From: Bacteroides sp.
Lineage (GTDB): Bacteria > Bacteroidota > Bacteroidia > Bacteroidales > Bacteroidaceae
DNA length: 64,000 nucleotides
Assembly (NCBI GenBank): GCA_019416685.1
Contig: DXWV01000030.1
Location: forward strand, 62,996 to 126,995
Direction of reading: 5' to 3'
Both the position numbers and the translations under genes were made by a program. Below the pieces are notes generated by a model that saw only the letters and a program-made list of their open reading frames with translations, was not told where the DNA came from and searched no databases. Shown piece after piece: positions 35,612 to 42,540 of this stretch. Position 1 is the first letter of the stretch. Each line of letters begins with the position of its first letter.

Positions 35612-38600
35612 TTACTTATTAAGTTTTTCAAGTCTGCTTTCAATCATGCCTTCAATGTCATCGTTGGCGTGATAGTTCTGTTGCAAGCTCAACAGATATT
35701 GCCGTGCATCCAGCTTTTTGTCCATAGCCATGTATACATCCGACAGAAGGACGAAGCTACGTGCCAACCAATAAGCGTGGGGAGTACTCCGTTCGATGTA
35801 GTCGAGTAACTCTTTCTCGGCTGCGGCATACTCTCCGGCAGTATAGTATTGTTGCGCTACCAGATACTTCGCTTCTGCTCCGTAAAGGTTACGGGTATCT
35901 TTGGCAAGTGTCTGAAGATCGGCCAATGCTTTCTTGTCAGCTTTTTGGTTCATATAAGATTTAGCACGGTAGTAAAGCGCTTCATTCGCCAATTCAGGAG
36001 TCAATTTGGCTTCTGCCAGCAAAGCTGTTGCAGCATGAATGGTTTCTGCATCGTCTTTGATGAGATGTGCACAGCGTAACATTCCTGTTTCTGCCAGCAG
36101 ACGGCGGTCTGCTGTGGTTGCTTTCTCTTTCAGCATTTTGTAAGATGTTAATGCATCTGCAAACTGTTGCAGGTTGAACTGAACTTCCGCACGCATTATT
36201 AATGCTTCTTCAGAGAATGGATTATCCGGATATTCCAGCAATTTGTCAGAGTGAAGCAGAATCATATCATAGTTCTTTTGCTCTTTTCCGATGAGGCAAA
36301 GGTAATAATGAGCATTCAGGCTAAAGGAACCTTCGGGGAAAGTTTGCAGGTATTTGTTGAAACTGCTTTTTGCTTCTTCTATGCGTCCGCGTCCATAAAT
36401 TTTCTCAGCAGCGATGTAAGTTAAAGAATCCTGTTCGCTGGCGTCAAAGCGTATGTTACCCGGCATGGAAGCAGCTAATGCGGCAAACTCATCAATGCGG
36501 TTCATATCAACATAAAGAGATTTGAGGTCGAGCATTGCCAGACGGGCTTCGTCACTTCCCGGATATTTGTTGATTACCAGTTTGTAAGCGTCGATCGCCT
36601 GATCGTAGTTACCGTCCTGATAATATAGCAGACCGATTTCTGCGGCAGCTTTTCGGCTGATAGGACTTTCGGGGTATCTGCTCAACAATTCTTTAAAAGA
36701 GGCAATGGCCTGGTTGTTGTTATTCATTAATACATACGAACGTCCTTTTTCATAAAGAGCATTTATAACATAGGGAGATGTGGGGTATTTGCCTGCCAGA
36801 CGGTTCAGCAGAGTGATTTTGCCGGAATAATCTTTTTGCAGTCCTGACACCAAGGCGAGTTGGTAGAATGAGTAATCTCCGGAAGAAGCATTCATACTTT
36901 CGGCTTGTGCATAATAATGTTTGGCTTCGTCGAAATTACGTTCGTTAAGGAAACAGTCACCAATACGATTGTAAGCATCGGCCAGTGCCGTTTTGTTTTC
37001 ACCCTTTTCCAGTTGTATGTATTTGAGGAACCAGTTGCGTGCCTGTGCATAATCTTTCTGGTGGAAAGCGGTATATCCCAAATTGTAGTTTGCCAGTGCA
37101 TACATTTCGTTATTAGTCTGTTCCGTCAGTTGCAGGTATTCTCTGAAATTACGGGCAGCCTCCGTCATGCGGTTCAGGCGGTAGTAAGATTCTCCGCGCC
37201 AGTAGAGGGCATCGGCCTTGGTCTGGCGGTTGTATTGGCCAATAGCAATAGACTGATTAAAGTAGCCGATTGCCTGCTCAAAAGAAGCATTGGCAAATGC
37301 TTGTGTACCGAGTTGGAATAGTATTTTCTGTTTTGCCTCCATGATGCGGGTACCCGGATGAGCAATGCGATCAATGGATTTCAGTGCTGCTTCGTAGCTA
37401 CGGGTGTTCAAATATACCTCAACAAGATAATTGCTTACCATTTCGGTATATTGGGAGTTGGGGAATTCGTTCAGGAATTTCTCGAAAACGGTTACTGATT
37501 CTCCGAATGCAGAGTAGGAGGTCTCGTGAATACACAAGGCATAATTATAAGCAGCCTGTTCCTTTATTTTCATATCGGCGTTGGAGGCGGCAGCCTGTTC
37601 AAAAGCCATACGGGCTTTATTCTTTTCAGCCAGTTGCAGGTAGGAAAGGCCCATATGCAGATACGCATTCTGTGTCAATGCGTCGTTGATGCCTGTTACC
37701 TCTCCCAATGTTTCGGCTGCTTTTGAATATACTCCCGTCTGGAAATAAGAGAGTCCCAGCATGTAGAGTGCATCCCGGCGCGGAGAAGAATCTCTTTCAA
37801 GATAACTCTCAAATGCACTTATTGCTTCGTGATATTTGCGGAAATGATAAGATGCATCTCCCAGGATGCGGTACATTTCGGCAGCATGTTCATTTTGCGG
37901 ATATGCCGATAAGTAGTTTTGTGCTACTATCTCGGCTTTATCATAATTTTTTCTGATTGCGTAAATCTCTGCAATGTAATAGGGTACCAGTGCTTTGTAT
38001 TTTGGATTATCCTGTAGAGGAAGGAAACCTTTCAAAGCTTCGTCATAGCGTTTCTGAGTATAGCGTATATAAGAGATATAGTAAGCGCAATCATTGTCGT
38101 ATTTCTTACTGCTGGCTTTCAGGGTTTCAAACCAGATGGCGGCTTCTTTTACATTCCCTGTTTTCAAATAGCAGGTAGCCAGCAGATAGGTCATGTCATC
38201 CCGCTCTTCATTACCCAGCAGATCCAGTTGGGCAGAGTTGAACAGTGCCAGTGCTTCGTCATATTTTTCTTCATAAAAATAACCGGCAGCAAGTAAAGCA
38301 TAAATACGGTTGGCATAAGGAGTATCAGGGTATTGTTCCAGATAATTGCGCAACAGAGTGATGCTGTTCTTGTCTTTCAGTTCGTATGCCGAACATACCA
38401 GCATATATTCTGCTTCTTCGCGCAATGAGGCATTGGGGGCCTGTCTGATAAAAGTTTTTAATGGTGGAGTAGCTGCTGCATAATTTTTTTGCAGAAACAG
38501 ATTTCTTCCTTCCTTATATAGATTGACAGGCGAGGTGATTTTTTCGCTTGTTTGTGCCGACGTGATGATAGGCGTACAGCATATCAGGGCACATATAAAT

Positions 38601-38620
38601 CGTGAAATTCTTCTTTTCAT
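35612..38620 (-). CDS. Large tetratricopeptide-repeat (TPR) exported protein
   Basis: 1002 residues. Signal peptide ending near ITSAQTSEK. The whole mature protein is built of TPR or Sel1-like helical repeats: NLYKEGRNLFLQKNYAAATP, AAGYFYEEKYDEALALFNSA, YYQDGNYDQAIDAYKLVINK, and others, perhaps 20 or more copies. No catalytic domain is visible. TPR arrays hold protein complexes together; here it would be periplasmic. It comes first in an operon with the barrel protein at 33893-35605 and has its own promoter, so an envelope assembly or scaffold role is inferred. Confidence 0.8.
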   Translation of the reverse strand: MKRRISRFICALICCTPIITSAQTSEKITSPVNLYKEGRNLFLQKNYAAATPPLKTFIRQAPNASLREEAEYMLVCSAYELKDKNSITLLRNYLEQYPDTPYANRIYALLAAGYFYEEKYDEALALFNSAQLDLLGNEERDDMTYLLATCYLKTGNVKEAAIWFETLKASSKKYDNDCAYYISYIRYTQKRYDEALKGFLPLQDNPKYKALVPYYIAEIYAIRKNYDKAEIVAQNYLSAYPQNEHAAEMYRILGDASYHFRKYHEAISAFESYLERDSSPRRDALYMLGLSYFQTGVYSKAAETLGEVTGINDALTQNAYLHMGLSYLQLAEKNKARMAFEQAAASNADMKIKEQAAYNYALCIHETSYSAFGESVTVFEKFLNEFPNSQYTEMVSNYLVEVYLNTRSYEAALKSIDRIAHPGTRIMEAKQKILFQLGTQAFANASFEQAIGYFNQSIAIGQYNRQTKADALYWRGESYYRLNRMTEAARNFREYLQLTEQTNNEMYALANYNLGYTAFHQKDYAQARNWFLKYIQLEKGENKTALADAYNRIGDCFLNERNFDEAKHYYAQAESMNASSGDYSFYQLALVSGLQKDYSGKITLLNRLAGKYPTSPYVINALYEKGRSYVLMNNNNQAIASFKELLSRYPESPISRKAAAEIGLLYYQDGNYDQAIDAYKLVINKYPGSDEARLAMLDLKSLYVDMNRIDEFAALAASMPGNIRFDASEQDSLTYIAAEKIYGRGRIEEAKSSFNKYLQTFPEGSFSLNAHYYLCLIGKEQKNYDMILLHSDKLLEYPDNPFSEEALIMRAEVQFNLQQFADALTSYKMLKEKATTADRRLLAETGMLRCAHLIKDDAETIHAATALLAEAKLTPELANEALYYRAKSYMNQKADKKALADLQTLAKDTRNLYGAEAKYLVAQQYYTAGEYAAAEKELLDYIERSTPHAYWLARSFVLLSDVYMAMDKKLDARQYLLSLQQNYHANDDIEGMIESRLEKLNK

Positions 38621-38635
38621 AATTTAGTGTTTTGG

Positions 38636-38669
38636 CAAAAGTACTTGTTTTTGGGGACTTTACAGCAAA
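38636..38669 (-). promoter_or_regulatory. Promoter of the TPR/barrel operon
   Basis: Minus-strand TTTG (38666-38669), 22-base spacer, TACTTTTG (38636-38643), 16 bases before the start codon. The leader would be very short. Confidence 0.6.
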
Positions 38670-38864
38670 CAGCTCTTTAGTTTTACAGGTTTTAACGTCC
38701 GGTGAAGGAAAAATGTTTTAATAGTAAGATGAACTTCTGCCTGGTATGTGGATTTGCTCTTTGCGTGATAGAGGGGAAAAATTGCTATATGAATCAGTTA
38801 AATTGCTATTTCCTGTTCGGATAGAATGCCGTAATTTTGCATTATAGAAAAACAATGATAATTA

Positions 38865-39045
38865 GAAACCGTTTTGATTTTTATGAAAAATCCTTTTTGC
38901 TTCATCTCGGGCTTCTTCAGCCTTCTTTTTCGCTTATCTGCAACTTTGTTTTTAGTCACATAGCCCGCTATGCTCCTAAAAACAAAGCCGCAGCTAAACA
39001 AAAAATAAGACTAAATAAGCTCCGAATAAAAATCAAAACAGTTTC
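38865..39045. repeat. 181-base nested palindromic element
   Basis: Outer arms 38865-38884 and 39026-39045 pair over 20 bases with one mismatch. An inner hairpin has arms 38944-38955 and 38976-38987 (12 of 12), and CATAGC/GCTATG (38959-38964 with 38967-38972) at its tip. The sequence between the outer arms and the inner hairpin shows further patchy pairing (CTTATCTGC with GCAGCTAAA). No open frame in it is convincing. It lies just before the thioredoxin gene, in the 442-base gap 38621-39062; the rest of that gap (38670-38860) holds nothing I recognise. It may be a dispersed palindromic or MITE-like repeat, or a structured RNA. Confidence 0.75.
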
Positions 39046-39062
39046 TTAAACTCAAAAAGAAT

Positions 39063-39431
39063 ATGAAAGTAATTGATTTGACAAAAGAGCGTTTTACAGA
39101 GAGAGTATCTGATTTCCGGCAATATCCTGATGGCTGGGAGTTCAAAGGAGATAAACCTTGTATCGTCGATTTCCATGCCCCTTGGTGTATTTATTGCAAG
39201 AGGTTATCACCCGTTCTTGATGAATTGGCTGTTGAATATGCCGGTAAGATTGACTTCTATAAGGTAGATGTTGATAACGAGCCTCTTTTAGAGTCTGCTT
39301 TTTCCATCCGTACTATCCCGAATTTATTGTTTTGCCCGGTGGAAGGGAAACCCTGGATGAAGCTGGGGACAGTTGGAAAACCCCAGCTAAAGAAAATGCT
39401 TGATGACCTGTTGGCAGGTGTTACAGAGTAG
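39063..39431 (+). CDS. Thioredoxin-family protein with CIYC active site
   Basis: 122 residues, no signal peptide, so cytoplasmic. The thioredoxin fold is complete: CIVDFHAPWCIYCKRLSPVL with Cys42 and Cys45, KIDFYKVDVDNEPLLESAFS, SIRTIPNLLF with the cis-Pro, and a last helix (LKKMLDDLLAG). The active site is WCIYCK instead of WCGPCK, which should change the redox potential. About 25 residues are added at the N-terminus (TKERFTERVSDFRQYPDG). It could be reduced by a thioredoxin reductase elsewhere or by the nearby AhpF-like protein; neither is shown. Its last 11 bases overlap the end of the convergent Nudix gene. Confidence 0.88.
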   Translation: MKVIDLTKERFTERVSDFRQYPDGWEFKGDKPCIVDFHAPWCIYCKRLSPVLDELAVEYAGKIDFYKVDVDNEPLLESAFSIRTIPNLLFCPVEGKPWMKLGTVGKPQLKKMLDDLLAGVTE

Positions 39432-39942
39432 ATAGGAAAATTCCAAGACCTTTGCGGATAGAGTCGAGTCCGAAGTCTTCGGGACGGATCTCTGCAACAG
39501 GAATGAAGAAGGCATCAGCAGCATCGTCCATTGCGGCAATGTGACTGGTGTCTTCTACTTTACAGAGGAAAAACATATCCAGTGTATGTACCGGGAATCC
39601 TGAATATACATAAATATTGGGAAGAGTAAATCGATAGATTGCCTCTTTCACTTTTAATCCAGTTTCTTCTAACACTTCACGTGCTACACCTTCTTCTGCT
39701 GTTTCGTTCATATCAATGAATCCTCCCGGCAGGTCGAGCGTACCTTTTGCCGGGTCTTTGGCGCGGCGGCATACCAGCAATTCATTCTCCTTATTCAGAA
39801 TCAGGGCAACTGTTGCCGATGATGGATTAAAGTAGTATACGAACCCGCAATTGGTGCATTGTTTAGATTTCTCATTGTGTATGTTGAAATGCTCCGAACC
39901 ACACTTCGGACAGTATTTGAACTGAGACAGAGGATGTTCCAT
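39421..39942 (-). CDS. Nudix hydrolase with N-terminal zinc ribbon
   Basis: 173 residues. The N-terminus has a four-cysteine zinc ribbon (FKYCPKCGSEHF and QCTNCGFVYYF). The Nudix box is GGFIDMNETAEEG followed by VAREVLEETGLKV, with all its Gly, Arg and Glu residues. This zinc ribbon plus Nudix layout resembles NudC-type NADH pyrophosphatases and the smaller nucleotide-pool Nudix enzymes; the short length (NudC is about 260) favours a general nucleoside-diphosphate-linked substrate. Convergent with thioredoxin, sharing 11 coding bases. It has its own -7 box. Confidence 0.88.
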   Translation of the reverse strand: MEHPLSQFKYCPKCGSEHFNIHNEKSKQCTNCGFVYYFNPSSATVALILNKENELLVCRRAKDPAKGTLDLPGGFIDMNETAEEGVAREVLEETGLKVKEAIYRFTLPNIYVYSGFPVHTLDMFFLCKVEDTSHIAAMDDAADAFFIPVAEIRPEDFGLDSIRKGLGIFLSTL

Positions 39943-39967
39943 GTTTCTTCTTCTTTATAGTTTCCTG

Positions 39968-39975
39968 CAAAAGTA
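39968..39975 (-). promoter_or_regulatory. Promoter -7 box of the Nudix gene
   Basis: Minus-strand TACTTTTG, 26 bases before the Nudix start; no -33 box recognised. Confidence 0.55.
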
Positions 39976-40040
39976 CAAAAAAGACAGATAGTATAATGGA
40001 TTTTGTCTATCAGAGTATAGAATTATTCGATTGGACTTTT

Positions 40041-40073
40041 TTTGTTTCTCCGGTAGGTATCCCCCTATCTTTG
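40041..40073 (+). promoter_or_regulatory. Promoter of ahpC
   Basis: TTTG (40041-40044), 21-base spacer, TATCTTTG (40066-40073). Upstream at 40007-40031 there is CTAT-N6-ATAG-N7-CGAT, which loosely resembles OxyR half-sites. OxyR control of ahpCF is known in Bacteroides, but this match is weak. Confidence 0.65.
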
Positions 40074-40119
40074 CATCAGAAACAAAAACAAGTTTAATCA
40101 AATAAATAATAAGTTTAGT

Positions 40120-40686
40120 ATGGAATCAATTCTTAATTCTCAGCTTCCTGAATTCAGTGTTCAGGCTTTTCATAACGGTAGTTTCAAAACAGTGACCAAT
40201 AATGACGTTAAAGGTAAATGGGCGATTTTCTTCTTTTATCCTGCCGACTTTACTTTTGTCTGTCCTACAGAACTCGTGGACGTAGCCGAAAAATACGACC
40301 AGCTTCAGTCAATGGGTGTAGAGGTATATTCTGTAAGTTGTGACTCACATTTCGTTCATAAAGCATGGCATGATGCTTCAGACAGTATCCGTAAAATCAA
40401 GTATCCGATGTTGGCAGATCCGACAGGTGCTTTGGCCCGTGCCTTCGGCGTATATATTGAATCAGAAGGTATGGCTTATCGTGGTACTTTCCTGGTAAAT
40501 CCGGAAGGTTTGATTAAAGTAGCCGAATTGCATGACAATAACATCGGTCGTGATGCAAGTGAATTACTTCGCAAGGTAGAGGCTGCTCAGTTTGTAGCTA
40601 CTCACGACGGAGAGGTTTGTCCTGCAAAATGGAAGAAAGGGGAAGCTACGCTGAAACCAAGTATCGACCTGGTAGGAAAAATCTAA
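40120..40686 (+). CDS. ahpC: Alkyl hydroperoxide reductase subunit C (2-Cys peroxiredoxin)
   Basis: 188 residues, the usual AhpC length. It reduces hydrogen peroxide and organic peroxides. The peroxidatic Cys48 is in FTFVCPTELVDVAEKY and the resolving Cys167 in HDGEVCPAKWKKG. The PxxxTxxC context, SCDSHFVHKAWHD and MAYRGTFLVNPEG are typical. AhpF, its reductase partner, follows after 155 bases that contain an inverted repeat. It has a consensus promoter and possible OxyR-like half-sites. Confidence 0.96.
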   Translation: MESILNSQLPEFSVQAFHNGSFKTVTNNDVKGKWAIFFFYPADFTFVCPTELVDVAEKYDQLQSMGVEVYSVSCDSHFVHKAWHDASDSIRKIKYPMLADPTGALARAFGVYIESEGMAYRGTFLVNPEGLIKVAELHDNNIGRDASELLRKVEAAQFVATHDGEVCPAKWKKGEATLKPSIDLVGKI

Positions 40687-40691
40687 ATTGG

Positions 40692-40808
40692 AATTTGGAA
40701 GTTAGGAGTCAGGAGTTAGAATCTGTTCAGGTGTTTTCTGATTCATGTATTCCAACTCCTGGCTCTCATACTCTATAATTCCGACTCCTGACTTCTAACT
40801 TCCAATTT
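40692..40808. repeat. Inverted repeat between ahpC and ahpF
   Basis: 40692-40717 and 40783-40808 are inverted copies, 23 of 26 bases matching, built of GGAAGTTAGGAGTCAGGAGT and its complement. More fragments of the same motif (AACTCCTGGCT, TAACTCCTATAT, TCTCCTAAT) lie between and after the arms. The gap is otherwise noncoding. It could fold in the message, reduce read-through into ahpF, or be a dispersed repeat. Confidence 0.8.
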
Positions 40809-40841
40809 TATATTCTAACTCCTATATTCTATCTCCTAATT

Positions 40842-42392
40842 ATGTTAGACCCTACATTAAAAGAACAACTGAAAAGTATATTTGCCGGATTAGAGGCAGA
40901 TTTTACTTTTGATATATACGTATCGTCCGGACACGAAAGCCGTGGCGAGTTACTCGATCTGCTGGCTGATGTAGCCGATTGCTCTCCCCATATCTCTTGT
41001 CGGGTGAATGAGGGAGAAAGGTTGGAGTTTACTCTGTTGAAGAATGGAAATGAGACCGGTATTACCTTCCGGGGTATTCCTAACGGGCATGAGTTTACTT
41101 CTCTGCTACTTGCCATTCTTAATCTTGACGGTAAGGGAAAGAATTTTCCCGATGAACAGGTTTGTAACCGTGTGAAAGCCTTGAAAGGCCCGATACACCT
41201 TACTACCTATGTTTCGCTTACTTGTACCAACTGTCCCGATGTGGTGCAGGCTCTCAATGCTATGACTACGCTGAACAATTCTATCTCACATGAGATGGTG
41301 GATGGTGGTCTTTATCAGGACGAAGTAGAAGCTCTTAAAATTCAGGGGGTACCTTCTGTATTTGCCGATGGAAAACTACTGCACGTAGGGCGTGGCGATT
41401 TTGGGGAGTTACTTACCAAACTGGAGGCTCAATATGGTATTAATGAAAGCGAAATAGATACTACCGTAAAAAACTATGATGTTATTGTTGCCGGTGGAGG
41501 TCCTGCCGGAGTTTCTGCTGCTATCTATTCGGCACGTAAAGGATTGCGGGTGGCAATTATCGCCGAACGTATTGGCGGACAAGTAAAGGAGACGGTAGGA
41601 ATTGAAAACCTGATATCTGTCTCACATACGACTGGAAGTGAACTGGCAGATAATTTGAAAACGCATCTGTTACAATATCCGGTAGACTTATTGGAGCATC
41701 GTTGCATTGAGGCTGTAGAAGTCAACGGAAAAGAGAAACTTGTGACGACTTCCGTTGGTGAGAAATTTGTAGCTCCCGCCTTGATTATTGCTACTGGTGC
41801 CAGTTGGCGAAAGCTGAATGTTCCCGGTGAAACAGACTATATCGGAAGAGGCGTCGCTTTCTGCCCCCATTGTGACGGTCCGTTTTATAAAGATAAGCAT
41901 GTAGCTGTTGTCGGCGGTGGAAACTCCGGGATAGAAGCAGCAATTGATCTTGCAGGAATTTGTTCTAAAGTGACAGTATTTGAATTTATGGATGAACTCA
42001 AAGCCGATCTTGTCTTGCAGGAGAAAGCAAAAAGTCTGCCTAATGTAGAGATATTCGTTAGCTCACAAACGACTGAGGTAATAGGTAATGGTGACAAACT
42101 AACTTCACTCCGTATCAAAGACCGTAAAACGAATAAAGAGCGTATCATTGAATTGGATGGTGTTTTCGTTCAGATTGGTCTGGCTGCCAACAGTACTGCT
42201 TTTCGTGGAGTAGTGGAGATGAACCGTCCCGGTGAAATTGGTATTGATTCACATTGCCGTACAAATGTTCCGGGTATTTATGCTGCAGGAGATGTATCGA
42301 CTGTACCCTATAAACAAATAATTATCGCCATGGGTGAAGGTGCCAAGGCTGCTTTGTCTGCTTTCGAAGACCGGGTAAGAGGAATTATTTGA
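40842..42392 (+). CDS. ahpF: Alkyl hydroperoxide reductase subunit F
   Basis: 516 residues, full-length. It passes electrons from NAD(P)H through FAD to AhpC. The N-terminal double thioredoxin-like domain has its CxxC as SLTCTNCPDVV (Cys128, Cys131). A thioredoxin-reductase-like flavoprotein follows: VIVAGGGPAGVSAAIYSARK (FAD site), FCPHCDGPF (Cys341, Cys344), VAVVGGGNSGIEAAIDLAG (NADH site) and PGIYAAGDVSTVPYKQI. All redox centres match AhpF rather than plain TrxB, which lacks the N-terminal 200 residues. Followed by a strong inverted repeat. Confidence 0.96.
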   Translation: MLDPTLKEQLKSIFAGLEADFTFDIYVSSGHESRGELLDLLADVADCSPHISCRVNEGERLEFTLLKNGNETGITFRGIPNGHEFTSLLLAILNLDGKGKNFPDEQVCNRVKALKGPIHLTTYVSLTCTNCPDVVQALNAMTTLNNSISHEMVDGGLYQDEVEALKIQGVPSVFADGKLLHVGRGDFGELLTKLEAQYGINESEIDTTVKNYDVIVAGGGPAGVSAAIYSARKGLRVAIIAERIGGQVKETVGIENLISVSHTTGSELADNLKTHLLQYPVDLLEHRCIEAVEVNGKEKLVTTSVGEKFVAPALIIATGASWRKLNVPGETDYIGRGVAFCPHCDGPFYKDKHVAVVGGGNSGIEAAIDLAGICSKVTVFEFMDELKADLVLQEKAKSLPNVEIFVSSQTTEVIGNGDKLTSLRIKDRKTNKERIIELDGVFVQIGLAANSTAFRGVVEMNRPGEIGIDSHCRTNVPGIYAAGDVSTVPYKQIIIAMGEGAKAALSAFEDRVRGII

Positions 42393-42426
42393 GACGTTCT
42401 GTTTCTTGCGTTATCTCATTTTAAAC

Positions 42427-42477
42427 AATACCTATCAATAGGGATATTCGCATTAGAATACCCTATTAATAGGTATT
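42427..42477. promoter_or_regulatory. Inverted repeat made of two self-palindromic sites, between ahpF and the TonB operon
   Basis: 42427-42443 and 42461-42477 pair over 17 bases with one mismatch; inner bases (TATTC with GAATA) prolong the stem. Each arm also contains its own palindrome: CCTATTAATAGG in the right arm is perfect and CCTATCAATAGG in the left has one change. T-rich sequence follows on the plus strand, so it may end ahpF transcription. The doubled palindrome, 22 bases before the -7 box of the next operon, could equally be an operator for a dimeric repressor. Confidence 0.65.
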
Positions 42478-42498
42478 CTTTTGTTTTCTTTACTGAAG

Positions 42499-42506
42499 TA
42501 TCTTTG
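42499..42506 (+). promoter_or_regulatory. Promoter -7 box of the TonB receptor/protease operon
   Basis: TATCTTTG, 34 bases before the start codon at 42541. A TTTG at 42480-42483 is only 15 bases upstream, too close for a standard -33 box, so the promoter may need an activator or be weak. Confidence 0.55.
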
Positions 42507-42540
42507 CAACTCAACATCAAGCGTAAAGATAAGGACGAAT

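Noticed and set aside
38837..39049. A 70-residue open frame and one on the other strand across the region before thioredoxin
   Set aside because: Both lie in the nested palindrome, where inverted arms give open frames on both strands; composition is not protein-like.
40007..40031. OxyR binding site upstream of ahpC
   Set aside because: Only three tetramers fit and the spacing (6 and 7, with the fourth site out of place) does not match the consensus; kept only as a remark on the promoter.
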